Assembly: GCA_947499735.1 (NCBI GenBank) | Contig: CANMPP010000003.1 | Coordinates: forward strand, 1-64,000 | Direction: 5' to 3' | DNA: 64,000 nt | From: an uncultured Pelagimonas sp. | GTDB lineage: Bacteria; Pseudomonadota; Alphaproteobacteria; Rhodobacterales; Rhodobacteraceae | In this document: one piece after another, positions 1 through 7,851 of the stretch | Layout of the letters: every line of letters begins with the position of its first letter | How positions within the stretch are numbered: the first letter of the stretch is position 1 | Notes under the pieces: generated by a model | Database searches by the model: none | What the model was told of the DNA's origin: nothing | Seen by the model: only the letters and a program-made list of their open reading frames with translations | Made by a program: the position numbers and the translations under genes

Positions 1-77
1 GCCTCAACCTTCAACTTCTGTGCACTCTCATAAGACACATAAAGCTCAGGGATCGGCGCAAGGGAGGATGTGGTCAT
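1..77 (-). CDS. 5' end of a second sat-cysC copy (partial, runs off the left edge)
   Basis: The start codon is the complement of 75-77, and the gene reads leftwards out of the window, so only about 25 codons are visible. All 77 bases equal 45658-45734, the first 77 bases of the full sulfate adenylyltransferase/APS kinase gene. Similarity stops at the base before the ATG: the two upstream regions are unrelated. An AAGGA element about ten bases upstream of this start could act as ribosome binding site, so the copy may be expressed from its own leader. Whether the rest of the gene is intact cannot be seen. Confidence 0.85.
   Translation of the reverse strand, partial: MTTSSLAPIPELYVSYESAQKLKVE
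1..77. repeat. Left direct repeat (visible part), identical to 45658-45734
   Basis: Seventy-seven of 77 bases are identical to the right copy, in the same orientation. The repeat probably continues to the left of the window. The right-hand boundary is exactly the sat-cysC start codon. Confidence 0.95.
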
Positions 78-583
78 TTCTATACAATCCTTAAGGCTTA
101 ATTAATAATGGGCTGTAAGCAGGATTAGCCTATGATGCAAGCCTCCTGCAAATGCGCCTCGCCCTGTCTGTTGCATGCTTTTTCGCAGCCTATCTTCGCG
201 GGGCTGATAAAGGGCGTGATGCTCAAGGCAATGTTTCAAGGGGATCCGTGATCTAAAGTCACGCTTGATACGAGGCTATTGGGACTATAAACATCCCAGC
301 AATAAGGTGGATCACCTTGAAAATAAGGGGTATTTTGAGCGATTTTTTGCCGACTTGTGCACCGGTTGAATGGGGGGTGTACGGTTTTCCACCCACACCA
401 CAAGATGTCCGCCAAGATGTTTGGCAAAATCACAACATGCGGTCGAATTTATGCCGATCCAAAACAGTCCCGTTTCCCTCTTCTTGGCAATGCGTATAGT
501 GGCCGTGCTGGCGATGAAATTCGCCATCATCATATTAGCAACCACTTCATTCGTGACAAACCGGGCCAGGGCAGGGGCAGCAG
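78..583. other. Gene-poor region between left sat copy and yjbH-like gene
   Basis: No convincing gene is visible. It must hold the leader of the left sat-cysC copy (minus strand) and of the yjbH-like gene (plus strand). A short reading frame, 490-594, ends just inside the yjbH-like start and encodes about 34 residues with a hydrophobic core like a signal peptide. It has no clear ribosome binding site and I do not call it. Confidence 0.5.
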
Positions 584-2740
584 ATGCAAGATAAAACAAC
601 CATGAAGACTGGTCTTCTTGCCGCACTGGGAATTGCCGGTTTGTGCCATCCTAGTCAGGGCTGGGGGCAAAGCTGGGATGATCAGCGGCCGTTGCTGAAC
701 TACTTTGGTATTCCCGGTATCGTTGATACGCCGACCGCTCATGCATTGCAGGATGCGGATGTCAGCATTTCTACCAATGTGATGGATGAAATGGCCCGGG
801 TCGCGCTGAGCTTTCAAATCGGCCCCCGTTTTTCCGGCACATTTCGCTATACGGCTTTGGAAGGGTTTAACGGTCATGATATCTATCTCGACCGGGCTTT
901 TGACATCCGTTACCTGCTGAGCGAAGAGGGCCCCCGACGTCCTGCCGTCACAATTGGGTTGCTCGATTTCGCCGGAACGGGGATCTATTCGTCGGAATAT
1001 ATTGTGGCGACCAAAACCTTTGGACGTTTGCGCGCCTCGGCTGGGATCGGTTGGGGGCGTCTGGCTGAAGCGGGTGGTTTTGACAATCCGTTGGGCCTGA
1101 TTTCCAGTGATTTTGACGACCGGCCCACGCAACAGGTTGGGGGCGAAGTGGCCTTTGAGGGCACAGGCGTTCCTGATACTGGCCATTGGTTCCGGGGGGA
1201 CGCAGCCCTGTTTGGTGGGGTGCAATATCTGGCAACGGATAAGCTGGTTCTTAGCGCGGAATATTCGCCCGATGAATATACCCTAGAAGAGGCGCAGCTG
1301 AGTTTTGAAAACGCATCCCAATTCAATGTCGCAGCCAGCTATCGGTTCGACAATGGTATCGATTTGGGGCTGGCATTCCTGCATGGCTCTACGGCGGCGT
1401 TTCAGCTGAATTATGTGATCAATGCCAAGAACCCCAGCACACTGCCTTCGGGACATGGGGATACACCGCCTGCTTTGACCGCGCGCCCGCAATATAGTGC
1501 GGCTGATCTGGGTTGGACCCTATCCGAGGCCGATTTGTCCGCCGGTGCTGATGGTGATTTGGAAGCGGCCTTGAATGCGCAAGGATTGGATCTGGTAGGC
1601 TTTGCCGCCCAAGGCCAGACAGCGCGCCTGCGGTATCGTAACACAACCCACACAAACGAAGCACGCGCCATCGGCCGTGCGGCCCGGGTTTTGGCGCGCA
1701 ATGCGCCTGATGATATCGAAACCTTTGTTTTGGAACCTGTAACGGATCATGGCCTGACAGGCACCCGGGTGACTGTGGCCCGCGCGGATTTGGAAGAGCT
1801 GGAATATGCAGCTGATGGCGCATGGAAAAGCTTTGCCCGCGCGGATCTGGACAATGGGTATGCGGATTCAGTGCCTCTAGAGGTCACACCACAATTGGAA
1901 TGGGCGCTGTCACCCTATATCTGGTCCTCGATCTATGACCCGCGCTATTCGGATCGCTATAATGACATCGGCATCGAGGCCAATGCCAAATATCGCTTTG
2001 GATCGGGCTGGGTGATTGGGGGATCAACCCAATATCGCCTGTTAGGGGATACCGAAACCAATGTCGCGGAATCCACCGCATCGAGCAATGTTCCCAAAGT
2101 CCGCACCGGCGCGCGCCAATATTTGGAAGCGACGAAATTTGCGCTGCAGGATCTCTATGTCAGCAAATATCTACAGCCAACCGACACCCTATATGGACGC
2201 CTGTCGGCCGGATATTTCGAACATATGTATGGCGGTCTGTCGGGCGAGGTCCTATGGGCCCCGCAAACCAGCCGCTTTGCGTTTGGCGCAGAATTGAACT
2301 GGGTGCAGCAGCGTGAATTCGAACGCCATTTCGGGTTTCAGGATTATGATGTGCTGACAGGTCATGCATCGGCCTATCTAAAGGGCAATAGCGGCATGCA
2401 TTATCAGGTTGATGCGGGTCGCTATCTGGCCGGTGACTGGGGCGCGACGCTGAAGGTTGAACGCGAATTTGCCAATGGGATCCGCCTGGGGGCCTTTGCC
2501 ACATTCACCGATATGGACACCGAAGACTTTGGCGAAGGCAGCTTTGACAAAGGGATCACCTTTGACGTGCCGCTGTCCGCTCTGACCGGTAAACGCGGCA
2601 AGCAGCGGATCGCTGGTACATTCCGCCCCATTCTGGGGGATGGTGGTGCGCGTGTGATTGTGCCGGGTCGCCTGTATGACGAAATTCGCCCCACACGTCA
2701 GGGCACATTGCAAAGCCAATGGGGGCAGGTGTTCCGATGA
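584..2740 (+). CDS. YjbH-family outer-membrane exopolysaccharide protein
   Basis: A 718-residue protein with an N-terminal signal peptide (hydrophobic core about residues 8-20). It is followed by the family's typical opening, GIPGIVDTPTA around residues 37-47, and then by long stretches of alternating aromatic/polar residues as in beta-barrels. Length fits YjbH (about 700). Family members sit in the outer membrane and take part in exopolysaccharide production or export; the exact reaction is unknown. The start at 584 has AGGGG eight bases upstream; an ATG at 602 would give a tighter signal peptide. The stop overlaps the yjbF-like start, so the two are co-translated. YjbE and YjbG partners of the enterobacterial operon are absent. 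Confidence 0.85.
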   Translation: MQDKTTMKTGLLAALGIAGLCHPSQGWGQSWDDQRPLLNYFGIPGIVDTPTAHALQDADVSISTNVMDEMARVALSFQIGPRFSGTFRYTALEGFNGHDIYLDRAFDIRYLLSEEGPRRPAVTIGLLDFAGTGIYSSEYIVATKTFGRLRASAGIGWGRLAEAGGFDNPLGLISSDFDDRPTQQVGGEVAFEGTGVPDTGHWFRGDAALFGGVQYLATDKLVLSAEYSPDEYTLEEAQLSFENASQFNVAASYRFDNGIDLGLAFLHGSTAAFQLNYVINAKNPSTLPSGHGDTPPALTARPQYSAADLGWTLSEADLSAGADGDLEAALNAQGLDLVGFAAQGQTARLRYRNTTHTNEARAIGRAARVLARNAPDDIETFVLEPVTDHGLTGTRVTVARADLEELEYAADGAWKSFARADLDNGYADSVPLEVTPQLEWALSPYIWSSIYDPRYSDRYNDIGIEANAKYRFGSGWVIGGSTQYRLLGDTETNVAESTASSNVPKVRTGARQYLEATKFALQDLYVSKYLQPTDTLYGRLSAGYFEHMYGGLSGEVLWAPQTSRFAFGAELNWVQQREFERHFGFQDYDVLTGHASAYLKGNSGMHYQVDAGRYLAGDWGATLKVEREFANGIRLGAFATFTDMDTEDFGEGSFDKGITFDVPLSALTGKRGKQRIAGTFRPILGDGGARVIVPGRLYDEIRPTRQGTLQSQWGQVFR

Positions 2741-3318
2741 TGAAACAGATAATAGCAGGCCTTCTGGCGCTTGGCCTGACCGGATGTGCGTCCACCAGTG
2801 ATACGGGAACGTCGTTTGGGCAGATTACCGGGCTTTGGCACAGTGTCACCCGATCGGCCCAATTGCCCCAGCCAAAAGGGCAGGGGGATGGCACGCTAAG
2901 CTTATCCATCCCGGCCCAAAACTGGCAGATGACATTCACCCCGATCGCCCAGCGGGATGGCGTTGTGACGTGGCAGGCGGGCACAGGCCTGTCAGCCGTG
3001 TCAGTGGCCACCCGGAACGGCGTTGTGATAGCGACACGAGGATTGGGGGATGACCTGATTTCATCGGATATCTCGGGCGTGATGGCGGGCCTTGCGGGGC
3101 AGGCTGACAGCGGCCAACGCGCCTACCGGCTGCTGGATGGGGATGGCGGCCAGCGCAATCTGGTCTTTATCTGCGATTATGACCGCGCAGAGGGCGCTTG
3201 GGTCGAAACCTGCTATGGCGCAAAACAAGACATCACGAACACCTACCCAAGCAACACCGGCCCATCCCGCCAATGGCTAGGCCCGCTGCTGGGATATGCG
3301 GAATTGCATTGGGAGTGA
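2737..3318 (+). CDS. YjbF-like (GfcB family) capsule lipoprotein
   Basis: A 193-residue lipoprotein: the signal sequence ends in the lipobox LTGC, giving a lipidated cysteine at about residue 17. The rest matches the YjbF/GfcB pattern, with a conserved W-x-T-x-C-Y-G-A segment near the C-terminus. Such proteins work beside YjbH in group 4 capsule or exopolysaccharide secretion at the outer membrane. I start it at 2737, where ATGA overlaps the upstream stop and GGGGGCAGG lies just upstream; an in-frame ATG follows at 2740. It is the last gene of this two-gene unit. Confidence 0.8.
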   Translation: MMKQIIAGLLALGLTGCASTSDTGTSFGQITGLWHSVTRSAQLPQPKGQGDGTLSLSIPAQNWQMTFTPIAQRDGVVTWQAGTGLSAVSVATRNGVVIATRGLGDDLISSDISGVMAGLAGQADSGQRAYRLLDGDGGQRNLVFICDYDRAEGAWVETCYGAKQDITNTYPSNTGPSRQWLGPLLGYAELHWE

Positions 3319-3489
3319 TCCGCCGCCTGCGCCCATTCCGAAAACACCTTGCTGGATAAAACCAGCAACAAGTACGGGGGCTGATGCGTTTGGAGATGGT
3401 TTAAAATCAAAATTGACGCTTCCGATGTACGGGTGCTAAATTGCGAATATTGGTTTATCTTACAGAACGATCCCCAGATTATTTAAGGC

Positions 3490-3517
3490 TTGACTGAATC
3501 CGCTAATTATGTAAAGT
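3490..3517 (+). promoter_or_regulatory. Likely sigma-70 promoter of the type III antitoxin RNA
   Basis: TTGACT at 3490-3495 and TAAAGT at 3512-3517 are separated by 16 bases. Transcription would begin a few bases before the first 52-nt repeat at 3529, as expected for a toxI-type RNA. Confidence 0.5.
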
Positions 3518-3528
3518 TACTTGGCGTA

Positions 3529-3632
3529 GTGGCGGTAGGGTGAGTCCCACGTAAAAATAGAGAATTCCCCAACGAAAGCTGTGGCGATAGGGGTTGTCCC
3601 ACGTAAAAAACTGAAGTCCCCAATCGAATAAA
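3529..3632 (+). ncRNA. Type III antitoxin RNA: two tandem 52-nt repeats (TenpI-like)
   Basis: Two head-to-tail units, 3529-3580 and 3581-3632, both begin GTGGCG-TAGGG. Both hold TCCCACGTAAAAA in the middle and CCCCAA towards the end. They sit directly before a Rho-independent terminator and a TenpN-like toxin gene, the canonical order of type III toxin-antitoxin loci. In each unit GTGG can pair with CCAC, and the GGG(G) run could pair with the downstream CCCC, which would allow the pseudoknot fold known for such antitoxins. The toxin would cut the precursor once per repeat and be bound by each unit. Two repeats is at the low end for these loci. Confidence 0.75.
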
Positions 3633-3665
3633 AAAGGGCGCCGCTAAGGTTAGCCCTTTTTTTTT
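3630..3665 (+). terminator. Attenuating terminator between antitoxin repeats and toxin
   Basis: An AAAAGGGC arm pairs with GCCCTTTT, followed by a run of T. In type III loci this terminator sets a large excess of antitoxin RNA over toxin mRNA. Confidence 0.85.
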
Positions 3666-3678
3666 GACAGGGCAAAAA

Positions 3679-4140
3679 ATGAAAATTTCCAAACTTCTCC
3701 CGGTTTTTTACGATAACAACAAGCACTTAGTCGAAACTTTGGATGGGAATGGAACCCCCGGAGAAAAGAATCGAGGATATGGTGTCGTCGTAATTAAAAT
3801 CGCTCAAGATCTGCGGTTTGGGATCCCACTAAGATCACATCTCAAGCACAAGCATGGCTTCAAAACGGTCGGTCAAAAGGGGTTAGATTACTCAAAGGCT
3901 GTCTTGATTAGTGAGGCCGTGTTTATCGGCCAATCATTTAAAATCCCGTCTGACGAGTACAAGAAGATCAAAGAAAAAGAGCACCACATTAAGGCCAGAT
4001 TTCAGAAATATGTCACACAATACATAAAGCTAGCCAACGAGGGAGATGATGGGGCTTTACAACAGTCATATCGATATACAACGTTGGTCAATTACCATAA
4101 AGAGCTCAATATCAATCCACCTGACACCGCCGACAAATAA
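3679..4140 (+). CDS. tenpN: Type III toxin-antitoxin endoribonuclease toxin, TenpN family
   Basis: A 153-residue protein with the fold-family signature of ToxN/TenpN toxins as I recognise it: N-terminal KISKLLPVFYDNNKHL, a central RGYGVVVIKI and IPLRSHLKHKHGF block, KGLDYSKAVLI, and a C-terminal Y-R-Y-T-T-L-x-N-YHKEL motif. Family members are endoribonucleases restrained by their cognate repeat RNA; release halts growth and can stop phage or enforce plasmid retention. I use ATG at 3679, with AGGG seven bases upstream, rather than the in-frame TTG at 3664 that lies inside the terminator. The gene is more AT-rich than its neighbours, suggesting separate acquisition. Function is inferred from sequence pattern and gene order. 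Confidence 0.8.
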   Translation: MKISKLLPVFYDNNKHLVETLDGNGTPGEKNRGYGVVVIKIAQDLRFGIPLRSHLKHKHGFKTVGQKGLDYSKAVLISEAVFIGQSFKIPSDEYKKIKEKEHHIKARFQKYVTQYIKLANEGDDGALQQSYRYTTLVNYHKELNINPPDTADK

Positions 4141-4240
4141 CAAACATATACTTCCGCTCCGCTAGCTATGAGCAAGGTTAGATCGTGCCAAACGTTGGAT
4201 ACCTAATAAATCAGCCGCAGCCTGCTGCTTACCAACCCAC

Positions 4241-5002
4241 CTATTCCGACAGAGTATAAAAGGCAGGGCCCGTTTTTGAGATATGGGCGCAGGTCAGGCG
4301 GCCGGTGGCGTAGGCGCCTGTGTCTATGGCGATGCGGCCTTCAATCGCGTGGGCTTGTTCGACAATCGTATGGCCGTGCAGAACCCAGATCCCGTCTTCG
4401 CGTGGGCGCTTGGTGAATTCTTCGCAGCCCCAGATCAAGGTGCCGGATTTTTGCATCTCAATGGGCATCATCGGATGTGCGCCGGCGTGACAGGCAAAGA
4501 CATTGCCGGTCTGCCAGGACAGCGGCAGATTGGTTAGCCAATCCTCTAGTTCAGGACCCATGGCATCGCGCAGCGCATCACGCATCGCGATCCAGTCTTC
4601 GCTTGTGCCTTTATGCATAATCGGCTGCACGCCAAAGCTGGCCACCGTTTCGCGCCCCCCGTGGCGCAACCAGCGGCGGCCGTGCTTTTCGGGATTGCGC
4701 AATGTATCCAGCATCATGCGTTCATGATTGCCCATCAGACAGATGACTTTTTCTGGATTGGCCTGCTGTTGTTCATACAGCCAGCGTAAAACGCCTGCGC
4801 TATCGGGGCCGCGATCCACATAGTCGCCCACAAACAATATCGGCAAATCCGCCCATCCCTGACCCGCGGTCAGTTCGGGAATGGCTTTGAGAAATTCAAA
4901 ACATCCATGCACATCGCCAAGGGCCAGAAAATCGACATCTGGCTGCATGGGCGCGGTGAATGTCGGCTTTGCGCGACGGGACAATAGGTTAGATAAACGC
5001 AT
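4241..5002 (-). CDS. PPP-family metallophosphoesterase (serine/threonine phosphatase-like)
   Basis: A 253-residue cytoplasmic protein with all core motifs of the calcineurin-like PPP superfamily in order: GDVHG (residues about 29-33), GDYVDRGPDS, GNHE, HAG and HGHT. These supply the metal ligands and the catalytic histidine. Bacterial members remove phosphate from Ser/Thr/Tyr residues or from small molecules such as diadenosine tetraphosphate; the substrate here cannot be told. It lies alone between the toxin locus and the convergently placed neighbour on the same strand. A role in dephosphorylating the BY-kinase of this cluster is possible but speculative. Confidence 0.85.
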   Translation of the reverse strand: MRLSNLLSRRAKPTFTAPMQPDVDFLALGDVHGCFEFLKAIPELTAGQGWADLPILFVGDYVDRGPDSAGVLRWLYEQQQANPEKVICLMGNHERMMLDTLRNPEKHGRRWLRHGGRETVASFGVQPIMHKGTSEDWIAMRDALRDAMGPELEDWLTNLPLSWQTGNVFACHAGAHPMMPIEMQKSGTLIWGCEEFTKRPREDGIWVLHGHTIVEQAHAIEGRIAIDTGAYATGRLTCAHISKTGPAFYTLSE

Positions 5003-5069
5003 GCCCCGTTCTATTCTGCCTTTCCGCTAAGGCCAAGATACAAATGCAGGATCCAACTGCACGCCCGCG

Positions 5070-7274
5070 TCAGAGATTGCCGCGCTCGACATTATGCGCA
5101 TTGCTTGCCAGATCCATTTTGCCGACCCCGCTATACAGGCTATTGTCCAGAACATGTGAATTCTGGACCTTGTCGGTCAAAACAATGTCAAAGCGCGCAC
5201 CTTCCGCTGCATCCGCGCAGGTCACATGATCGATGCGCACGCCCCGGATCGTTTTTTCCGGCGCAGCGCGTATGGCCGCGTTATGATACCCGCTTAAAAC
5301 ACCACCTGTGATGCGGCTGCGGTCTGCGCTGACCAGAATGGACACTTTCCCCCCGGATATCGTTGCATTTTCAACCAATCCGCCGGGCGCATTCATCACG
5401 ATACCCGTTTGCGCAGCCGTCAAATTGGCGGTGACATCCTGACAACGGCTCATTTGTCCCGCCATATGGATTGCCATTTTCGCGGATGCGGCTTTTTCGA
5501 TGATCACAGATCCCAGACGGCTTTGATTGCCGGCCAGATGCACAACCTCTTGCCCGCTGGACGGCGCAATGATGCGCCCGCCATCGATGCCCAGGAATGT
5601 ATTTGCCCCATTCAGCAGGAAGAGGCGCGCGCCCATATCAGAATTCGGATCCTCATATTCCGCCTGCCGGAATTCAATGTATTTCACCCCGCAATCCCGG
5701 CCCGCCAATTGCGCACCTTGCCCAAACACCTGTCGCTGAATGAGCGTATCAATCAATCCGCCCAGACCAGTCATCAAGATCCCTTTGGAATTGCGCGTTT
5801 CTACCTTTTTGAAATGGTTGTTGTTCCCAGACACCATCAGTGCTTTGCCAAAACTGGCCTGCTTGCCAGTGTTGCGCATCCGCTGATCGATATCGAGCGT
5901 ATCAAACGTGTTGTGATGGCCGCTGACCGCGACACCGTCACCGGGATGCAGGCCGCGGATTTTAAGCAAGGTACATTCGTTTTCATCCCCGCCAATCACC
6001 ACGCTTGGACCTTTGGTTTTCAGTGCGTTTTGATTGGCATAAACGCTGAGATTGCCAAATGTGCCTTGGGATTCAAATTGTGGGCCATCTGGCGTGGTCC
6101 ATGTCCGCACTTTACCCGTATGGCCCTTATTGGTCCGATACGTGTCCCCGCGCTTGAACTGACCAACCACATTTTTCAAAATCAACTGCACGCCGGTGGT
6201 GTAGCTGTTGTCAGGATCGTTGGACTTCAGGCCAACCTCAGCAGTTGCACCCGAGGAAAATGTCAGCGTCTCACCGCGCAAAGGCCAGCCCACCACATCA
6301 TCGACCTCTAAGATGTGATATGGCTGGTTTTCCATTTTCACATCAATATGGGTGTTGCGATGGGACAGCCACCGCATCCCACCAAGCGCGCCATGGGCGT
6401 CTTCACAGGACAGGCGCACCCAAGACGCCTGACAGCCATCCATCCGATCAGTCGTCTGATCCACCGCGCGCTTTTCATCAGATCCGCAACGATAGACGAT
6501 GCCGTCAATCCGGCTAACGATGCATCGGTCGATCTGCAGACCTGCACCAACGATGTGCTGCACCTTGAAATCTGACAGCGTGCCTTCACGCATGTTTTCC
6601 ATCCAGATCCCGATCGGGGCGCTGTGCTGGCTGTCGCGGATTTGATCCCGACTGCCCCAGACGGAAAAACCGCTAAAGGTGACATAGCGCGCATTGATGC
6701 GCAGCACGTATTTTGGCGCGCCATGAGAAAAGAAAACGGTGGAATTTAGACCTGCACCCTGCACATCCATATTCATCGCAAAGCCGCTGATCTTATCACT
6801 GGCGATAAAATCAATGCCCTTTTCGACCCGGTAAAACCCGGCCGGCACAAATAGGCTAAGACCCCGCTTTTTGGCTGCTGCGATGGCAAGCGCAAATTCT
6901 TTATCACAGGCCGTTTTGCCGGTGTTGTCGACCCCAAAGGATAGAACATTCAACCGGCCGCTTTGATCAGGCAACGCATAGAGCTTTAGACCGCCTGCGG
7001 TTTTCAGATCGTGGTCTTTGGCATCTGCCGCGGCCAATTGATAGGGGAACATCTCTTTGCTGGTGGATAGGACATCACCAACTGCCAACGCGGGCTCGGG
7101 TGATCGATATTTCAGGGATTTGCTATCCATGAGATGGGGGAAATCCGTAAACCACATCACGGCCCCCGAAGGGGGGGGCACAGATTGCGCAGCCGCAGAT
7201 ACGCTACAGGCCGCAGGCAGGCTTGCTGCGCCAACGGTCAAAGGTAAGGATTTAAGTAAAGACCGACGGTTCAT
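5070..7274 (-). CDS. Tat-exported right-handed beta-helix protein (pectate-lyase-like), paralogue A
   Basis: A 734-residue protein. Its N-terminus (MNRRSLLKS, then a hydrophobic stretch ending in ALPAACS-like sequence around residues 18-23) looks like a twin-arginine signal, possibly with a lipobox cysteine. From about residue 95 it matches the pectate-lyase superfamily beta-helix start (LNVLSFGVDNTG, then PAGFYRVEKGIDF). GGAGAG-type sequence, with GGAGAG seven bases before the ATG, supports the start. It is closely related to the protein at 27824-30217, which lacks a signal. Such folds occur in polysaccharide lyases, epimerases and depolymerases, so it may trim or modify the polymer made by this cluster. 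No catalytic residues can be assigned by eye. Confidence 0.75.
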   Translation of the reverse strand: MNRRSLLKSLPLTVGAASLPAACSVSAAAQSVPPPSGAVMWFTDFPHLMDSKSLKYRSPEPALAVGDVLSTSKEMFPYQLAAADAKDHDLKTAGGLKLYALPDQSGRLNVLSFGVDNTGKTACDKEFALAIAAAKKRGLSLFVPAGFYRVEKGIDFIASDKISGFAMNMDVQGAGLNSTVFFSHGAPKYVLRINARYVTFSGFSVWGSRDQIRDSQHSAPIGIWMENMREGTLSDFKVQHIVGAGLQIDRCIVSRIDGIVYRCGSDEKRAVDQTTDRMDGCQASWVRLSCEDAHGALGGMRWLSHRNTHIDVKMENQPYHILEVDDVVGWPLRGETLTFSSGATAEVGLKSNDPDNSYTTGVQLILKNVVGQFKRGDTYRTNKGHTGKVRTWTTPDGPQFESQGTFGNLSVYANQNALKTKGPSVVIGGDENECTLLKIRGLHPGDGVAVSGHHNTFDTLDIDQRMRNTGKQASFGKALMVSGNNNHFKKVETRNSKGILMTGLGGLIDTLIQRQVFGQGAQLAGRDCGVKYIEFRQAEYEDPNSDMGARLFLLNGANTFLGIDGGRIIAPSSGQEVVHLAGNQSRLGSVIIEKAASAKMAIHMAGQMSRCQDVTANLTAAQTGIVMNAPGGLVENATISGGKVSILVSADRSRITGGVLSGYHNAAIRAAPEKTIRGVRIDHVTCADAAEGARFDIVLTDKVQNSHVLDNSLYSGVGKMDLASNAHNVERGNL

Positions 7275-7851
7275 TGCAGCTCTCCAGAATAGCTTTTCTT
7301 GAGAAAATCATGGTTTACAAACATTAACCATAAATTGACCCAGGCGAAAAAAACACGCAAGCGCATTGGGATACACGGCTATTTCAAAACACCCCTCCGA
7401 CGCGCAAAAATCGGCCTGCGGGGCGCGCGATGAAGATGGTATTTCAGGGCAGATCTAGACGCTTGATCCCATATTTCACCACATTTGGTTCCTAGAGGGG
7501 CGAAGATTGGTTCCTAGAGGGGCGAATGAGAAATGGTTATTATGATTTGGCTCCGATATGTTTCTTATAGAATTCAAGCACCCCATAGTGCCATGATAAG
7601 CAAACCAACATCGCATAAAAAAATCAAAGAGCGTGCAGGGCGAAAATCCATGTGTAGCATCGATCAACATACTACTCTTCAATCTATATATTGGTGACAT
7701 TTCACCTAAAGAACTGACCGAGCAACTTGCAAAAAATGCGGGCGGCCATCAGTAAGTGCACAACTGAAAAGCTAAGCGATTTCAACCATCATATTGCAGC
7801 ATAGGGTCAGCACATGCGACGCGCCAATGAAATGAAAAACAGAGAAAATGC
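7275..7851. other. AT-rich intergenic region with a pair of satellite iterons
   Basis: No gene is apparent. The only clear structure is the tandem pair of 22-bp repeats at 7486-7529, related to the replication iterons at 34.6 kb. The stretch must also carry leaders for the flanking divergent genes. Confidence 0.6.
7486..7529 (+). repeat. Two tandem 22-bp iterons (satellite copies of the repA array)
   Basis: Units 7486-7507 and 7508-7529 both read TGGTTCCTAGAGGGGCGAA, followed by GAT and TGA respectively. They share the motif, orientation and 22-bp period of the seven-copy array at 34643-34796, yet lie about 27 kb away. They could titrate RepA, serve in origin pairing (handcuffing), or be what is left of a second origin. 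Confidence 0.85.

Noticed and set aside
1-77. The identical left and right ends as a sign that the window is a circular molecule read past its origin
   Set aside because: Sequence after the start codon differs completely (78 onward versus 45735 onward), so the window does not wrap round.
490-594. A 34-residue peptide with a signal-like hydrophobic core just before the yjbH-like gene
   Set aside because: No ribosome binding site and no mature part after the signal; kept only as a possible leader peptide.
3529-3632. The tandem repeats were first considered as a second set of plasmid iterons
   Set aside because: Period is 52 bp, there is no initiator gene beside them, and they end in a terminator directly before a TenpN-like toxin, which fits an antitoxin RNA.
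5409-6311. A 300-residue open frame antisense to the Tat-exported beta-helix gene
   Set aside because: No domain pattern; the minus-strand gene has a signal peptide, ribosome site and close paralogue.
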